From Allobosea sp. WAO (GTDB lineage Bacteria; Pseudomonadota; Alphaproteobacteria; Rhizobiales; Beijerinckiaceae), in the NCBI RefSeq assembly GCF_001509835.1, contig NZ_JXTJ01000003.1, positions 434,001-498,000 of the forward strand: 64,000 nt of DNA, written 5' to 3'. The position numbers were made by a program, and so were the translations under genes. Below the pieces are notes generated by a model that was not told the DNA's origin, ran no database searches, and saw nothing but the letters and a program-made list of their open reading frames with translations. Shown here piece after piece: positions 1 to 8,406 of this stretch (the first letter of the stretch is position 1; each line of letters starts with the position of its first letter).

Positions 1-140
1 TCGTGGTTCTGGCCGGCCGAAGCGGTGAAGGAGACCAGAAGGCCCGCCGAAAGCGCCCAGGGTGCGACCGTCGCCAGCGCCCATCTCAGGCGGGCACTGC
101 GGTTTCGCTTCGATCGTCGGCGCGGACGCAACTGACTCAA
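1..140 (-). CDS. 5' end of an unidentified exported or membrane-anchored protein (truncated by window edge)
   Basis: Only the first ~46 codons are visible; the rest lies before base 1. Read leftward from a TTG at 138-140, the frame gives a basic stretch (RPRRRSKRNRSARLR) followed by a hydrophobic segment (ALATVAPWALSAGLLVSF) and then TASAGQNH. That pattern of positive residues, hydrophobic core and small residues resembles an N-terminal signal peptide or membrane anchor. There is no ATG in a suitable place; alternative TTG codons exist at 129-131 and 147-149. Function cannot be judged from this fragment, and the reading frame itself is an inference from the signal-like composition. Confidence 0.4.
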   Translation of the reverse strand, partial: MSQLRPRRRSKRNRSARLRWALATVAPWALSAGLLVSFTASAGQNH

Positions 141-452
141 GGCGCTCAACCCGAGAGGAATGGAACGGCGTGCGCGAGCTGCGATGATGCAAATTCGCGA
201 CATCTCGATAATCAGACATCAGGGTTGAGGGTCGGTTAATGGGCGGGGCCGGAGGCCGGTAAAGTCTGGACGCCGCCGCCCGCCGAAAAGCGCTGCCAGA
301 GCCGTCGGGAGCGGCTATTCCGGGCGGATCGCTTGGGCGCGACGCGAAATTCCCATGCAGCGCTGTGATGCGCGATGTCACGGAAACGCGTTGGAAACAT
401 CGCGGCACAGGCGCTATCGTGCAGACACACGATCCCATCTCCGGAGCCTTGC
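141..452. other. Intergenic region between divergent genes, no gene recognised
   Basis: About 310 bases lie between the leftward partial gene and the rightward MFS gene. Open frames exist on both strands here, but they have no ribosome binding site and no recognisable protein similarity, and one runs antisense into the MFS gene. The segment presumably holds both promoters. I see no clear operator, terminator or RNA gene. Confidence 0.4.
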
Positions 453-1688
453 ATGAATTCCGCCGCCAAGCGCAGCCATGCGCCGGAGATCATTGTCGTC
501 GCCGGCTGCCTGATCGCACTAATCAGCTTCGGGCCGCGCGCCAGCGCCGGCCTCTTCCAGATCCCGATGACGCTGCAATTCGGCTGGGGCCGCGACACTT
601 TCGGCCTGGCCCTTGCTATCCAGAACCTGCTCTGGGGGCTTGGAGCGCCCTTCGCCGGCGCGATCGCCGATCGCTTCGGTATCGTCCGGGTGCTCTGCGT
701 CGGCGCGCTGCTCTATGCCGCCGGCCTCGTCATGATGGCCTATGCCACGACGCCGCTGCAGCTGCATTTCGGCGCCGGCGTGCTGATCGGCTTCGGCCTC
801 TCGGCCTGCTCGTTCAACCTGATCCTCGCCGCCTTCGGCAAGCTCCTGCCCGAGAGCTGGCGCCCGCTCGCCTTCGGTGCCGGCACCGCAGCCGGCTCCT
901 TCGGCCAGTTCCTCTTCCCGCCGATCGGCAACATCCTGATCGAAACGCTCGGCTGGCAGCAGGCGCTGATCGTCTTCGCCTTCACCCTGCTGCCGGTGAT
1001 CCCGCTGGCGACGATGCTCGCCATGCGCAAGACCGGGGCGGCCGTCGGACAGGCCGCCGCCGCCAACCTGCCGAACCAGACCATCCGGCAGGCGCTGGGC
1101 GAAGCCTTCAAGCACCGCTCCTATGTGCTGCTGGTCCTCGGCTTCTTCACCTGCGGCTTCCAGCTTGCCTTCATCACCGTGCACATGCCGGCCTATCTCA
1201 AGGATGCCGGCCTCCCGGCCTGGGTCGGCGGCTGGACGCTCGCCGCCATCGGCCTCGCCAATGCCGCAGGCTCGCTCGGCTCGGGCTGGCTCTCCTCGCG
1301 CATGCCCAAGCGCCATCTTCTCGCCTGGATCTATTTCGGCCGGGCGGTGGCGATCGCCGCCTTCATCCTGATCCCGGCGAGCCCGACGACGGCGATCATC
1401 TTCGGCATCACCATCGGCCTGTTCTGGCTCTCGACCGTGCCGCCGACCTCCTCGCTGGTGATGCTGATGTTCGGCACGAAATACATGGCGATGCTCTACG
1501 GCTTCGCCTTCTTCTCGCATCAGGTCGGCGGCTTCCTCGGCGTGCTGCTCGGCGGCATCCTTTATGAGCGCTTCGGCTCCTACGACATCGTCTGGTGGCT
1601 CTCGGTCGCGCTCGGCGTCGCCTCGGCGCTGATCAACCTGCCGATCGTCGAGAAGCCGGTGGCGCGCCCGCACGCCCAGCCGGCCTGA
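453..1688 (+). CDS. MFS transporter
   Basis: The 411-residue product has the hydrophobic profile of a 12-helix major facilitator superfamily carrier in the inner membrane. The conserved loop between helices 2 and 3 is visible as GAIADRFG near residues 65-75, and the N-terminal half has the Gly-rich helices typical of the oxalate/formate and cyanate-type MFS branches. The substrate cannot be inferred. The ATG at 453 is preceded by CCGGAG at 441-446; an in-frame ATG at 375 would add 26 residues that do not look like MFS sequence. The gene stands alone and is followed by a large palindromic repeat and then acuI. Confidence 0.9.
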   Translation: MNSAAKRSHAPEIIVVAGCLIALISFGPRASAGLFQIPMTLQFGWGRDTFGLALAIQNLLWGLGAPFAGAIADRFGIVRVLCVGALLYAAGLVMMAYATTPLQLHFGAGVLIGFGLSACSFNLILAAFGKLLPESWRPLAFGAGTAAGSFGQFLFPPIGNILIETLGWQQALIVFAFTLLPVIPLATMLAMRKTGAAVGQAAAANLPNQTIRQALGEAFKHRSYVLLVLGFFTCGFQLAFITVHMPAYLKDAGLPAWVGGWTLAAIGLANAAGSLGSGWLSSRMPKRHLLAWIYFGRAVAIAAFILIPASPTTAIIFGITIGLFWLSTVPPTSSLVMLMFGTKYMAMLYGFAFFSHQVGGFLGVLLGGILYERFGSYDIVWWLSVALGVASALINLPIVEKPVARPHAQPA

Positions 1689-1770
1689 TCAAACACGCAC
1701 GGGCGCGCCGCTTGCAGGCGGCGGCCCGGCGGGGTCAACTCCACGACCATGCGCGATTGAATCGCGTCAG

Positions 1771-1872
1771 CCCTCATCCTGAGGAGCGATCGCAGGTCGC
1801 GTCTCGAAGGATGCTCCAGCGCGCTCTGGATCATCCTTCGAGACGCCGCCTTGCGGCTCCTCAGGATGAGGG
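1771..1872. repeat. Double-palindrome intergenic element
   Basis: Two nested perfect inverted repeats are visible. The outer arms are 17 bases (1771-1787 and 1856-1872, CCCTCATCCTGAGGAGC type) and the inner arms 13 bases (1801-1813 and 1832-1844, GTCTCGAAGGATG type). The whole could fold into a long hairpin or cruciform. It ends 28 bases before the acuI start codon. The design matches dispersed intergenic palindromes that are frequent in Hyphomicrobiales genomes. Confidence 0.9.
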
Positions 1873-1900
1873 CTGGAGAACTGCAAGAGGGAGCGTAGCG

Positions 1901-2887
1901 ATGACCACCTTCAAGGCCCTGATCGCCGGCAAGGGCGAAACCGGCACCAGCCTCGCCTTCGGCGATTTCGCCGAGGCCGATCTGATGGAAGGCGACGTCA
2001 CCGTCCGCGTCACCCATTCGACGGTGAACTACAAGGACGGGCTCGCGCTCACCGGTCGTGCCCCGGTGGTGCGGCGCTGGCCGATGATCCCCGGCATCGA
2101 CTTCGCCGGTCGGGTCGAGGCTTCCGACAATCCCGCCTTCAAGCCGGGCGATCTCGTTATCCTCAATGGCTGGGGCACGGGCGAGACGCATCTGGGCGCC
2201 TATGCCCAGAAGAGCCGGGTGAAGGCCGACTGGCTGGTGCCGCTGCCGGAAGGCATGAACCCGGGCGAGGCGATGGCGATCGGCACCGCCGGCTATACCG
2301 CCATGCTCTGCGTGCTGGCGCTCGAGAAGCACGGGCTGAAGCCGTCCGACGGGCCGGTCGTCGTCACCGGCGCGGCCGGCGGCGTCGGCTCGGTTGCGAT
2401 CGCGCTCCTGGCCAAGGCCGGCTGGCATGTCATCGCCTCGACCGGCCGCGCCGAGGAGGCCGATTACCTCAAGGGGCTTGGCGCCGCCGAGATCATCGAC
2501 CGCAACGAGCTCTCGGCGCCGGGTCGCCCGCTCGGCAAGGAGCGCTGGATCGCCGGCGTCGACGCCGTCGGCGCGCACACCCTCGCCAATCTGCTCTCGA
2601 TGACCAAGTATGGCGGCGCCATTGCCGCTTGCGGCCTCGCCCAGGGCATGGACCTGCCGGCCTCGGTCGCGCCCTTCATCCTGCGCAATGTCGCCCTGCT
2701 CGGCGTCGACTCGGTGATGTGCCCGAAGCCGCGTCGGCTCGAAGCGTGGGGGCGCCTCGCCAGCGATCTCGACCGCGACAAGCTCGCGGCGATGACCACG
2801 ACGATTCCGCTGGAGGACGTCATCGAGACCGGCCGCGCCATCCTCGACGGCAAGGTGCGCGGCCGCGTCGTGGTCGAGGTGGGCTGA
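1901..2887 (+). CDS. acuI: AcuI/YhdH-family acryloyl-CoA reductase (NADPH)
   Basis: The 328-residue product is a medium-chain dehydrogenase/reductase of the quinone oxidoreductase type. The N-terminal part has the YhdH-like [20 protein letters not shown] stretch, and the Rossmann domain carries the NADPH-binding [10 protein letters not shown] motif around residue 153. AcuI enzymes reduce acryloyl-CoA to propionyl-CoA in 3-hydroxypropionate and DMSP metabolism and detoxify acrylate; other members reduce quinones, so the exact substrate is inferred. The ATG at 1901 follows AAGAGGGAG. The frame stays open upstream to 1595 through the palindrome, but that part is not protein-like. Length agrees with the family (about 325-330). 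Confidence 0.85.
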   Translation: MTTFKALIAGKGETGTSLAFGDFAEADLMEGDVTVRVTHSTVNYKDGLALTGRAPVVRRWPMIPGIDFAGRVEASDNPAFKPGDLVILNGWGTGETHLGAYAQKSRVKADWLVPLPEGMNPGEAMAIGTAGYTAMLCVLALEKHGLKPSDGPVVVTGAAGGVGSVAIALLAKAGWHVIASTGRAEEADYLKGLGAAEIIDRNELSAPGRPLGKERWIAGVDAVGAHTLANLLSMTKYGGAIAACGLAQGMDLPASVAPFILRNVALLGVDSVMCPKPRRLEAWGRLASDLDRDKLAAMTTTIPLEDVIETGRAILDGKVRGRVVVEVG

Positions 2888-2932
2888 GTCCTGGGCTTGC
2901 GGCGGCGGGCTGTCCCGCCGCCGGCTGCGCCC

Positions 2933-3907
2933 TCAATCCAGCTTGATATTGGCCTTCTCGATCACCGGCGCCCATTTCTTCAGTTCGCCGTCGAGGAAGG
3001 CCTTGAATTCCTGCGGCGTCATGCCGAGCGCGATGATCTTCGCCGCGGCGAGTTTTTCGCGCACCTCCGGCGTCGCCAGGATTTCGCGCACGTCGCGCGA
3101 GATCTTCTCGACGATGGCCGGCGGCGTCTTGGCGGGGGCGGCAAGGCCGTGCCAGGCGGTGACGTCGAAGCCGGGCAGGAACTCGCTCAGCGCCGGCAGG
3201 TCGGGCGCGAAATCGGCGCGCTTCGGGATCGAGATGGCGAGCGCCCTGAGTTTGCCGGCCTCGACATAGGGCCAGGCGACGGCGGCGCCATCGAGCGCGA
3301 CCTCGATCTGGCCTGAGAGCAGGTCGACCATCATCGGGCCCGAGCCGCGATAGGGGACATGGGCGAGCTTGGTGCCCGTCTCCTGCTGGAACAGCTCCAT
3401 ACCGACATGCAGCGAGGTGCCGATGCCCGACGAACCGAAGTTGAACTTGTTCGGATTCTGCTTCAGCAGCGCGATGAACTCCGGCACGGTCTTGGCCGGC
3501 ACCTTCTCCGGATTGACGACGAGCACGTTCGGCGTGATAGCGAGCTGCGAGATCGGTGCGAAATCGCGCTCCGGGTCGAAGGGCAGCCGCTCCTTGTAGA
3601 GCGCCTTGTTGAGGCCGTGGCTGCTCGCATTGATCAGGCCGATCGTGTAGCCGTCGGGCGTCGCGCGGGCGAGTGCCGCGACGCCGATATTGCTGCCGCC
3701 GCCGCCCATGTTCTCGATGACGACGCCCTGTCCCCAGCGCGCCTGTAGCCGCTCGGCGACGAGCCGCGCGATCATGTCCGAGGCGCCGCCGGCGGCGAAA
3801 GGCACGATCATCCGCACTGGCCGCGTCGGATAGCTCTCCTGTGCCGCCGCCGTCAGCGTCGAGGCGAGGACGAGCGCGGCAGCCAGCCCTGATTTCAACG
3901 ACCACAT
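2933..3907 (-). CDS. Bug-family (tripartite tricarboxylate transporter) substrate-binding protein
   Basis: The 324-residue protein begins with a clear signal peptide (SGLAAALVLASTLTAAAQ). The YPTRPVRMIVPFAAGG start of the mature part is the hallmark of the Bug/TctC family of periplasmic binding proteins, which capture carboxylates and other small acids for TctAB permeases. No TctA or TctB gene is nearby, so this is an orphan receptor like most Bug proteins. The start is supported by GGGAGGGAG upstream. It lies 66 bases downstream of, and probably in one operon with, the leftward GntR/TIM-barrel pair. Ligand unknown. Confidence 0.9.
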   Translation of the reverse strand: MWSLKSGLAAALVLASTLTAAAQESYPTRPVRMIVPFAAGGASDMIARLVAERLQARWGQGVVIENMGGGGSNIGVAALARATPDGYTIGLINASSHGLNKALYKERLPFDPERDFAPISQLAITPNVLVVNPEKVPAKTVPEFIALLKQNPNKFNFGSSGIGTSLHVGMELFQQETGTKLAHVPYRGSGPMMVDLLSGQIEVALDGAAVAWPYVEAGKLRALAISIPKRADFAPDLPALSEFLPGFDVTAWHGLAAPAKTPPAIVEKISRDVREILATPEVREKLAAAKIIALGMTPQEFKAFLDGELKKWAPVIEKANIKLD

Positions 3908-3973
3908 GGTTTTCTCCCTCCCTTGATCTTGCCCTTGGCGTTGCCCCTCATGGTTGGGGGCGATCGATCGGTG

Positions 3974-5368
3974 CTAACGACTGGCGCGCCAGATGGCGCC
4001 GAGCCGGGCAATCTTCTCGTCCGACAGGTAGCCGTAGCGGTTGATGTGCAGGTGGCGGCACGGGCTTTCGAGCACGGCGCGGAAGCGGCGCTCGACATCG
4101 TCGGGCGGGCCGTAGCCGTGCACGATGGTCGAGAAACGTGACCGTCGAAGCGCGCCTGCGGCGGTTTCGACGCTCCGCCGCAGGCTGGCGTTGTCGGCCG
4201 GGTGCGGCTCGTCGGGCTCGGGATAGCGCAGCGCCTCGCGCGTCGACGCATTGCCGTTGAGGCCGAGTGCGCCATGCACGAGCGTGAACATCTTGTCGGG
4301 GTCGGCGCCCGTCGCCTGCGCCAGCCGCTCGACATAGCCCCGTTCGATCATCGGCCAGTGCATCGTGTAGTGCTTGACTGAGACCTCATCGACGGCGCCG
4401 TCGATGCCGGCGAAATCGAAGCCGGAAAGTCGGTTCAGCGGCGGCGGAAAGGCTTGCATCACGACGCCGACGCGCCCGCCGGAAACCGCCCTGACGATGG
4501 CAGCGAGATCACGGACATAATCGCCGACGAGCGCGGCACGGTAAGCCAGCAGGTCCGCCCCCCAGGAGCCGGTGGTCGCCAGCTTTTCGGAATCTACCGT
4601 CTCCGGGGCTGTCGCAAGACGAGGCGCCAGTTCGCGCAGCCCCTCCAGCACGCGCGCCCGGATCGCCTCGACATCGTGACCCAGCTCCTCGCCGCGCTTC
4701 ACGGCCGCGGGGCTGAAGTCGAAGAGCAGGCTTTCGAGCGCATAGGGCGGATACTCCGGCCAGTCGAAGCGCAGAGCGTCGATCTCCGGGTAATTCGCCA
4801 AGAGGTCGGTGACGAGGGCGCGCATGTAGCGGCGCAGGCCCTGGCCGGCGAGGCTGAGATTGGCATCGACGCGACCGGGCACCGGCCGGCCGAAAATGGT
4901 CAGCGGTTGCTCGTCGGCGTAGTCGTCGTCGCGACATTGGACGCGCAGGCCTGGCGGGGCGGCGGCCATGAGCTGGAGTTGCACTTTCATGCCGGCGCGC
5001 TTCGCCCCGGCGAGCAGGCTGGCGACCGTGCCTCCTTCGCGATCGGTCAGCTCCTCCGGCAGCGGCGGCGGGTAGGGGCTGTCGCGATAGAGCGCCGGAT
5101 TCGGCCGAAAACTGGTGGCCGTCTTCATCCACAGGGCCCTGTCGCCCCAGAGCGGGCGATCGAGCGTGCGGCCAAGCCCGGCACCGGCATCAGCCGGCGG
5201 CTCGCGCACCCCTGTCCCTTCCGGGCAGCGTTCGGCCACCGAAGGCGTGGTGCAGAGCACGGAGCAGCCGAGGCGCTCGACGATGTTCTCCAGAACGGCG
5301 TCGACACCCTCTGACTGGGCGAAATCGGGCATGATCGTAATGCCCAGTGATGGCTGGTCGGTGGTCAT
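3974..5368 (-). CDS. Uncharacterised protein, probable TIM-barrel glycosidase-like fold
   Basis: The 464-residue protein has no signal peptide and no family I can name with certainty. Alternating strand-like and helical segments, with acidic motifs such as DALRFDWPEYPPY (near residue 200), VGVVMQAFPPPLN and EVSVKHYTMHWP, resemble uncharacterised TIM-barrel glycoside-hydrolase-like proteins; this is inference from pattern only. The start was chosen because its ATG (5366-5368) overlaps the GntR stop codon (5365-5367) in an ATGA arrangement, indicating translational coupling. The frame remains open further upstream but only as an antisense shadow of the GntR gene. It is followed by a Bug binding protein, suggesting a catabolic role on an imported small molecule. 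Confidence 0.75.
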   Translation of the reverse strand: MTTDQPSLGITIMPDFAQSEGVDAVLENIVERLGCSVLCTTPSVAERCPEGTGVREPPADAGAGLGRTLDRPLWGDRALWMKTATSFRPNPALYRDSPYPPPLPEELTDREGGTVASLLAGAKRAGMKVQLQLMAAAPPGLRVQCRDDDYADEQPLTIFGRPVPGRVDANLSLAGQGLRRYMRALVTDLLANYPEIDALRFDWPEYPPYALESLLFDFSPAAVKRGEELGHDVEAIRARVLEGLRELAPRLATAPETVDSEKLATTGSWGADLLAYRAALVGDYVRDLAAIVRAVSGGRVGVVMQAFPPPLNRLSGFDFAGIDGAVDEVSVKHYTMHWPMIERGYVERLAQATGADPDKMFTLVHGALGLNGNASTREALRYPEPDEPHPADNASLRRSVETAAGALRRSRFSTIVHGYGPPDDVERRFRAVLESPCRHLHINRYGYLSDEKIARLGAIWRASR

Positions 5369-6084
5369 TCGGCTCGGATGTACGGGTGCTTGAGGCCGGC
5401 GATGCGGCTGAGAAAGCGGCCATGAGCCTCGATATGGGCAGCCATTGCGGCCCTGGCCGCCTCCGGCGAACCCGCTTCGATGCCGGCGAGGACGAGGCGA
5501 TGCTGCTCCAGCGCATCGCCGAGTGCGCCGCGCTCCGCGATCCTGAGATGGTGCACGCGCTGCAGATGGGTCCGTGCCCGGCTGACGCTTTGCCACATCT
5601 GGTCGAGCTTTTGCGCGGCGAAGAGGGCGTGGTGGAAAGCCTCGTCGCAGGCATAGGCCCCGGCCGCGTCGCCGGCTGCGACGGCCTGTCCGTGCCGGGC
5701 AAGGATCTCGGACATCTCGCGCAGCAGGGCCGGGTCGGCCGCGCCCGCGGCGCTCGCCGCCGCCTCGCCCTCGAGCAGGCGGCGGATGGTGATCGCTTCC
5801 GCCACCGCCCGCGGGTCGATCAGCGAAACGAAGGTGCAGAGATTGGGGAAGACGTCGAGCAGTTGCTCTTCGCTGAGCCGGGCGAAGGCCTCCCGCACCG
5901 GGGTGCGGCTGATCGAGCAGGCTTCCGCGACATCGCCTTCGGAAATGGCGGTGCCGGGAGCGATGGCGAGCGAGACGATGGCCTCGCGCAGCCCGCGATA
6001 GACCTGCTCCGGCGCCCGTAGCGAGCGGTCGATCGCGAAGGCCGGCAATTGCGGGGCGCGGGCGGTGCGTGAAGGTCTGGGCAT
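5365..6084 (-). CDS. GntR-family regulator with FCD ligand-binding domain
   Basis: The 239-residue protein has an N-terminal winged helix (YRGLREAIVSLAIAPGTAI ... CSISRTPVREAFARL, roughly residues 30-85) followed by an all-helical FCD domain with the expected metal/ligand-binding histidines (for example DEAFHHALF and the C-terminal MAAHIEAH). FCD regulators respond to organic acids and usually repress their own operon. The gene heads a leftward cluster and overlaps the next gene by four bases. A near-palindrome, ACTGGTATACCGGT, lies 24-37 bases upstream of the start and is the likely operator. Confidence 0.9.
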   Translation of the reverse strand: MPRPSRTARAPQLPAFAIDRSLRAPEQVYRGLREAIVSLAIAPGTAISEGDVAEACSISRTPVREAFARLSEEQLLDVFPNLCTFVSLIDPRAVAEAITIRRLLEGEAAASAAGAADPALLREMSEILARHGQAVAAGDAAGAYACDEAFHHALFAAQKLDQMWQSVSRARTHLQRVHHLRIAERGALGDALEQHRLVLAGIEAGSPEAARAAMAAHIEAHGRFLSRIAGLKHPYIRAE

Positions 6085-6107
6085 CTCACGTTCCTGGATA
6101 CTGGAAT

Positions 6108-6121
6108 ACTGGTATACCGGT
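6108..6121. promoter_or_regulatory. Probable operator of the GntR cluster
   Basis: ACTGGTATACCGGT is a 14-base near-perfect palindrome (one mismatched pair) just upstream of the GntR start codon. GGTATACC-type cores match the GT(N)AC pattern bound by FCD-type GntR regulators. Autoregulation is an inference from position and symmetry. Confidence 0.55.
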
Positions 6122-6206
6122 TTTTGGCGCGTGGCAACGCGGTTGCCTTTGCGAGGGCCGGGACGGCTTCGGAACTCTTGTGCCTGCCTCGGTCGCTGGA
6201 TAGGGC

Positions 6207-6253
6207 GCCTCAGCCTGCCTCAGCCTGCCTCAGCCTGCCTCAGCCTGCCTCAG
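6207..6253. repeat. 10-bp tandem repeat, about 4.7 copies
   Basis: The unit CAGCCTGCCT is present four times in succession at 6211-6250, with partial copies on each side. The stop codon of the leftward LysR gene (6250-6252) is formed by the first repeat unit read on the minus strand, so the array is essentially the 3' untranslated region of that gene. No CRISPR-like spacers are present. Confidence 0.9.
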
Positions 6254-7152
6254 ACAGTGCCTTCCAGCAGTGCGCGACGCTTCGCGAGTTCGCTGCCGCA
6301 AAAGTCCATGAAAGCCCGGACCCGCGGCGCATGGCGGATGTCGGGATGGGTCAGGATCCATAGTCCGGTGGTGAATTCGGGGCGCGGCGGCAGCAGCCGC
6401 ACCAGTCCTGGCCGCTGGTCGGCGATGAAGCAGGGCAGGGGGCCGATGCCGATGCCTTGCTCGACAGCTTCGGTCAGCCCGAGGACGGCGGAGGAGCGCA
6501 GAGCGATCCGCTCGGGCTCGACATGGTCGCGGACATAGCGGGCCGCCTTCACATAGCCGAGATGGTCGCCGAGCGTGACCCATATGCGCCGGAACAGCGC
6601 GGTCGGATCGTCCCGTTCTTCAGCCGTGGCCGGCGCTTCGGCGCGGGCATAGACGGCCCAATTCAGATCGGCGAGCCGGCGCCCTATCAGGGTTTCGCCG
6701 GGCGAGTCGCTGGCGCGGATCGCGACGTCGGCATCGCGCCGCGACAGGTTGAGGGTCTGGCTGGCGATGACGACGTCGAGCCGGATCAATGGGTGCGCCG
6801 CGCGGAAATCGGCGAAGATCGGCAGCAGCATGTGCAGATAGAGCGTGTCGGTCGTCGTCACCCGGACCTCGCCGGAGGGAGCGAGGTCACGCCCGGCCAG
6901 GCGCCGGCCGAAGGCGGTGACATCCTCGTCGATCCGCGAGGCCAGAACCGCCATCTCCTCGCCGGCCGAGGTCGGGACATAGCCGGTCTTGCGGCGCTCG
7001 AAGAGCGCGTGCCCGAGCTGTTCCTCGATCTGGCCGAGCCGCCGGAACACGGTCGAATGGTTGACGTCGAGCGCCGCGGCCGCCCCGGTCAGCCCGCCGG
7101 CATCGGCAATCGCCTTGATCAGGCGGAAATCGTCCCAGGCTAGTTTCGACAT
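6250..7152 (-). CDS. LysR-family transcriptional regulator
   Basis: The 300-residue product starts MSKLAWDDFRLIKAIADAGG and has the winged helix of LysR proteins in residues 1-60 (AAALDVNHSTVFRRLGQIEE), followed by the periplasmic-binding-protein-like effector domain. The sequence LDVNHSTVFRRLGQLE-like helix is typical of the branch whose regulators use a short N-terminus. The ATG at 7152 gives the family length; an in-frame upstream ATG at 7188 would add 12 residues and place a 12-base palindrome (CGGGGATCCCCG, 7159-7170) inside the gene. No obvious target gene adjoins it. Confidence 0.85.
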   Translation of the reverse strand: MSKLAWDDFRLIKAIADAGGLTGAAAALDVNHSTVFRRLGQIEEQLGHALFERRKTGYVPTSAGEEMAVLASRIDEDVTAFGRRLAGRDLAPSGEVRVTTTDTLYLHMLLPIFADFRAAHPLIRLDVVIASQTLNLSRRDADVAIRASDSPGETLIGRRLADLNWAVYARAEAPATAEERDDPTALFRRIWVTLGDHLGYVKAARYVRDHVEPERIALRSSAVLGLTEAVEQGIGIGPLPCFIADQRPGLVRLLPPRPEFTTGLWILTHPDIRHAPRVRAFMDFCGSELAKRRALLEGTV

Positions 7153-7158
7153 CGTGAG

Positions 7159-7170
7159 CGGGGATCCCCG
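7159..7170. promoter_or_regulatory. Perfect 12-bp palindrome next to the LysR start
   Basis: CGGGGATCCCCG is self-complementary over 12 bases and ends six bases upstream of the preferred LysR start codon. It occupies the place of a ribosome binding site. It could be a protein-binding site or simply chance in GC-rich DNA. Confidence 0.3.
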
Positions 7171-7256
7171 GAACGGTCCGGGCAGCATCGCGAAATCTTG
7201 CGCGATTGCAAGTTGGCTCAGGCGAGTCTGACGGATCGCGCGCGCCGCTGTCGGAT

Positions 7257-8237
7257 TCAGCGCGGCGCGGCGGCCCGGCCGAGGCGGTTGTTGATCGCTT
7301 CGCCGAGCCCGTGCATCGGCACCGGAGCGATGGCTATGGTGGTCGCGCCGGCCTCGTCGAGCTGGCGCAGCGCCGCGAAGAGATTGGCGGCGGCCTCGTT
7401 AAGGTCGCCCTTCGGGCTGAGATTGAGCGCGAGTGCCGGCAGCGCATGCCCCTCCGGTTCCGGCCCGAAGCCGAGCCAGGCCTCGCCCGGCAGCGGCGCT
7501 GCCGCGCCCAGCCTGACGGCGGCATCCGGCGCATAATGGGAGGCGAGCAGTCCTGGCGAGATCGGCGCGGCACCCTGCGCCGCATCGGCGACGACGAGTT
7601 CGCGCCCTATCGCCGCTTCCAGCGCGGCGCGCGGCACGCCGCCGGGGCGCAGCAGCTTCGGTGCGCCGCCAAGGCAGGCGACGATGCTTGATTCCAAGCC
7701 GATCTCGGTCGGGCCGGCTTCGAGCACGGCGTCGATGCGCCCGTCGAGATCGACCACCACATGCTCCGGCAGGGTCGGGCTGACGCGCCCCGAGCGATTG
7801 GCCGAAGGGGCGGCGATCGGCCGACCGGCAGCGGCGAGCACGGCATGCGCGACCGGGTGCGAGGGCACCCTGAGCGCGACGCTGGCGAGCCCGGCGCGGG
7901 CGAGGTCGCTGACCGTGCAGCCCGGCGAAACCGGCACGATCAGGGTCAGCGGTCCCGGCCAGAAGGCCTTGGCCAGCGCGAGAGCGGCCGCGTCGAACAG
8001 GCCCTCGCGCCGGGCGGCGGCCATGTCCGGGAGGTGCGAGATCAGCGGGTTGAAGCTGGGTCGCTCCTTGGCGGCATAGATCGAGGCGACGGCGCGGCCG
8101 TCGGTCGCATCGGCGGCGAGACCGTAGACGGTCTCGGTCGGCAGGGCGACCAGCTTTCCGGCACGAAGCAGCCGTGCCGCTTCGGCGATACCGGCCTCGT
8201 CGGCCTGAAGGCGCTGCGTCTGGCGGAGTTCGGTCAC
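7257..8237 (-). CDS. sua5: L-threonylcarbamoyladenylate synthase, long (Sua5) form
   Basis: The 326-residue protein makes threonylcarbamoyl-AMP from threonine, bicarbonate and ATP, the first step of t6A modification at position 37 of ANN-decoding tRNAs. The YrdC domain (residues ~12-200) shows GKLVALPTETVYGLAADA, the KERP motif (YAAKERPSFNPL) and PSANRSGRVSPT. A Sua5-type C-terminal domain follows (SPGLLASHYAPDA onward), which separates it from the short TsaC type. Translation begins at GTG (8235-8237) behind AAGGGCG. It is divergent from the acyl-CoA dehydrogenase gene. Confidence 0.95.
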   Translation of the reverse strand: MTELRQTQRLQADEAGIAEAARLLRAGKLVALPTETVYGLAADATDGRAVASIYAAKERPSFNPLISHLPDMAAARREGLFDAAALALAKAFWPGPLTLIVPVSPGCTVSDLARAGLASVALRVPSHPVAHAVLAAAGRPIAAPSANRSGRVSPTLPEHVVVDLDGRIDAVLEAGPTEIGLESSIVACLGGAPKLLRPGGVPRAALEAAIGRELVVADAAQGAAPISPGLLASHYAPDAAVRLGAAAPLPGEAWLGFGPEPEGHALPALALNLSPKGDLNEAAANLFAALRQLDEAGATTIAIAPVPMHGLGEAINNRLGRAAAPR

Positions 8238-8406
8238 GATCGCCCTTGAATGTTTACATGTGAACTATAACAATGCCGGGCCGTCTGCGCAGGGACGCAC
8301 CGGCTTGCGCGTTGGCGGAGGGCATAGTTCGCCGCTAACATCGCCGTCAAACGCAACGCTGCAAAAATGCCCGCCGCGAATTCGGGGGGCGTCCAGGGAG
8401 AGGCTT

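Noticed and set aside
6207..6253. Possible CRISPR array
   Set aside because: The repeats are contiguous 10-mers without spacers, and no cas gene is nearby.
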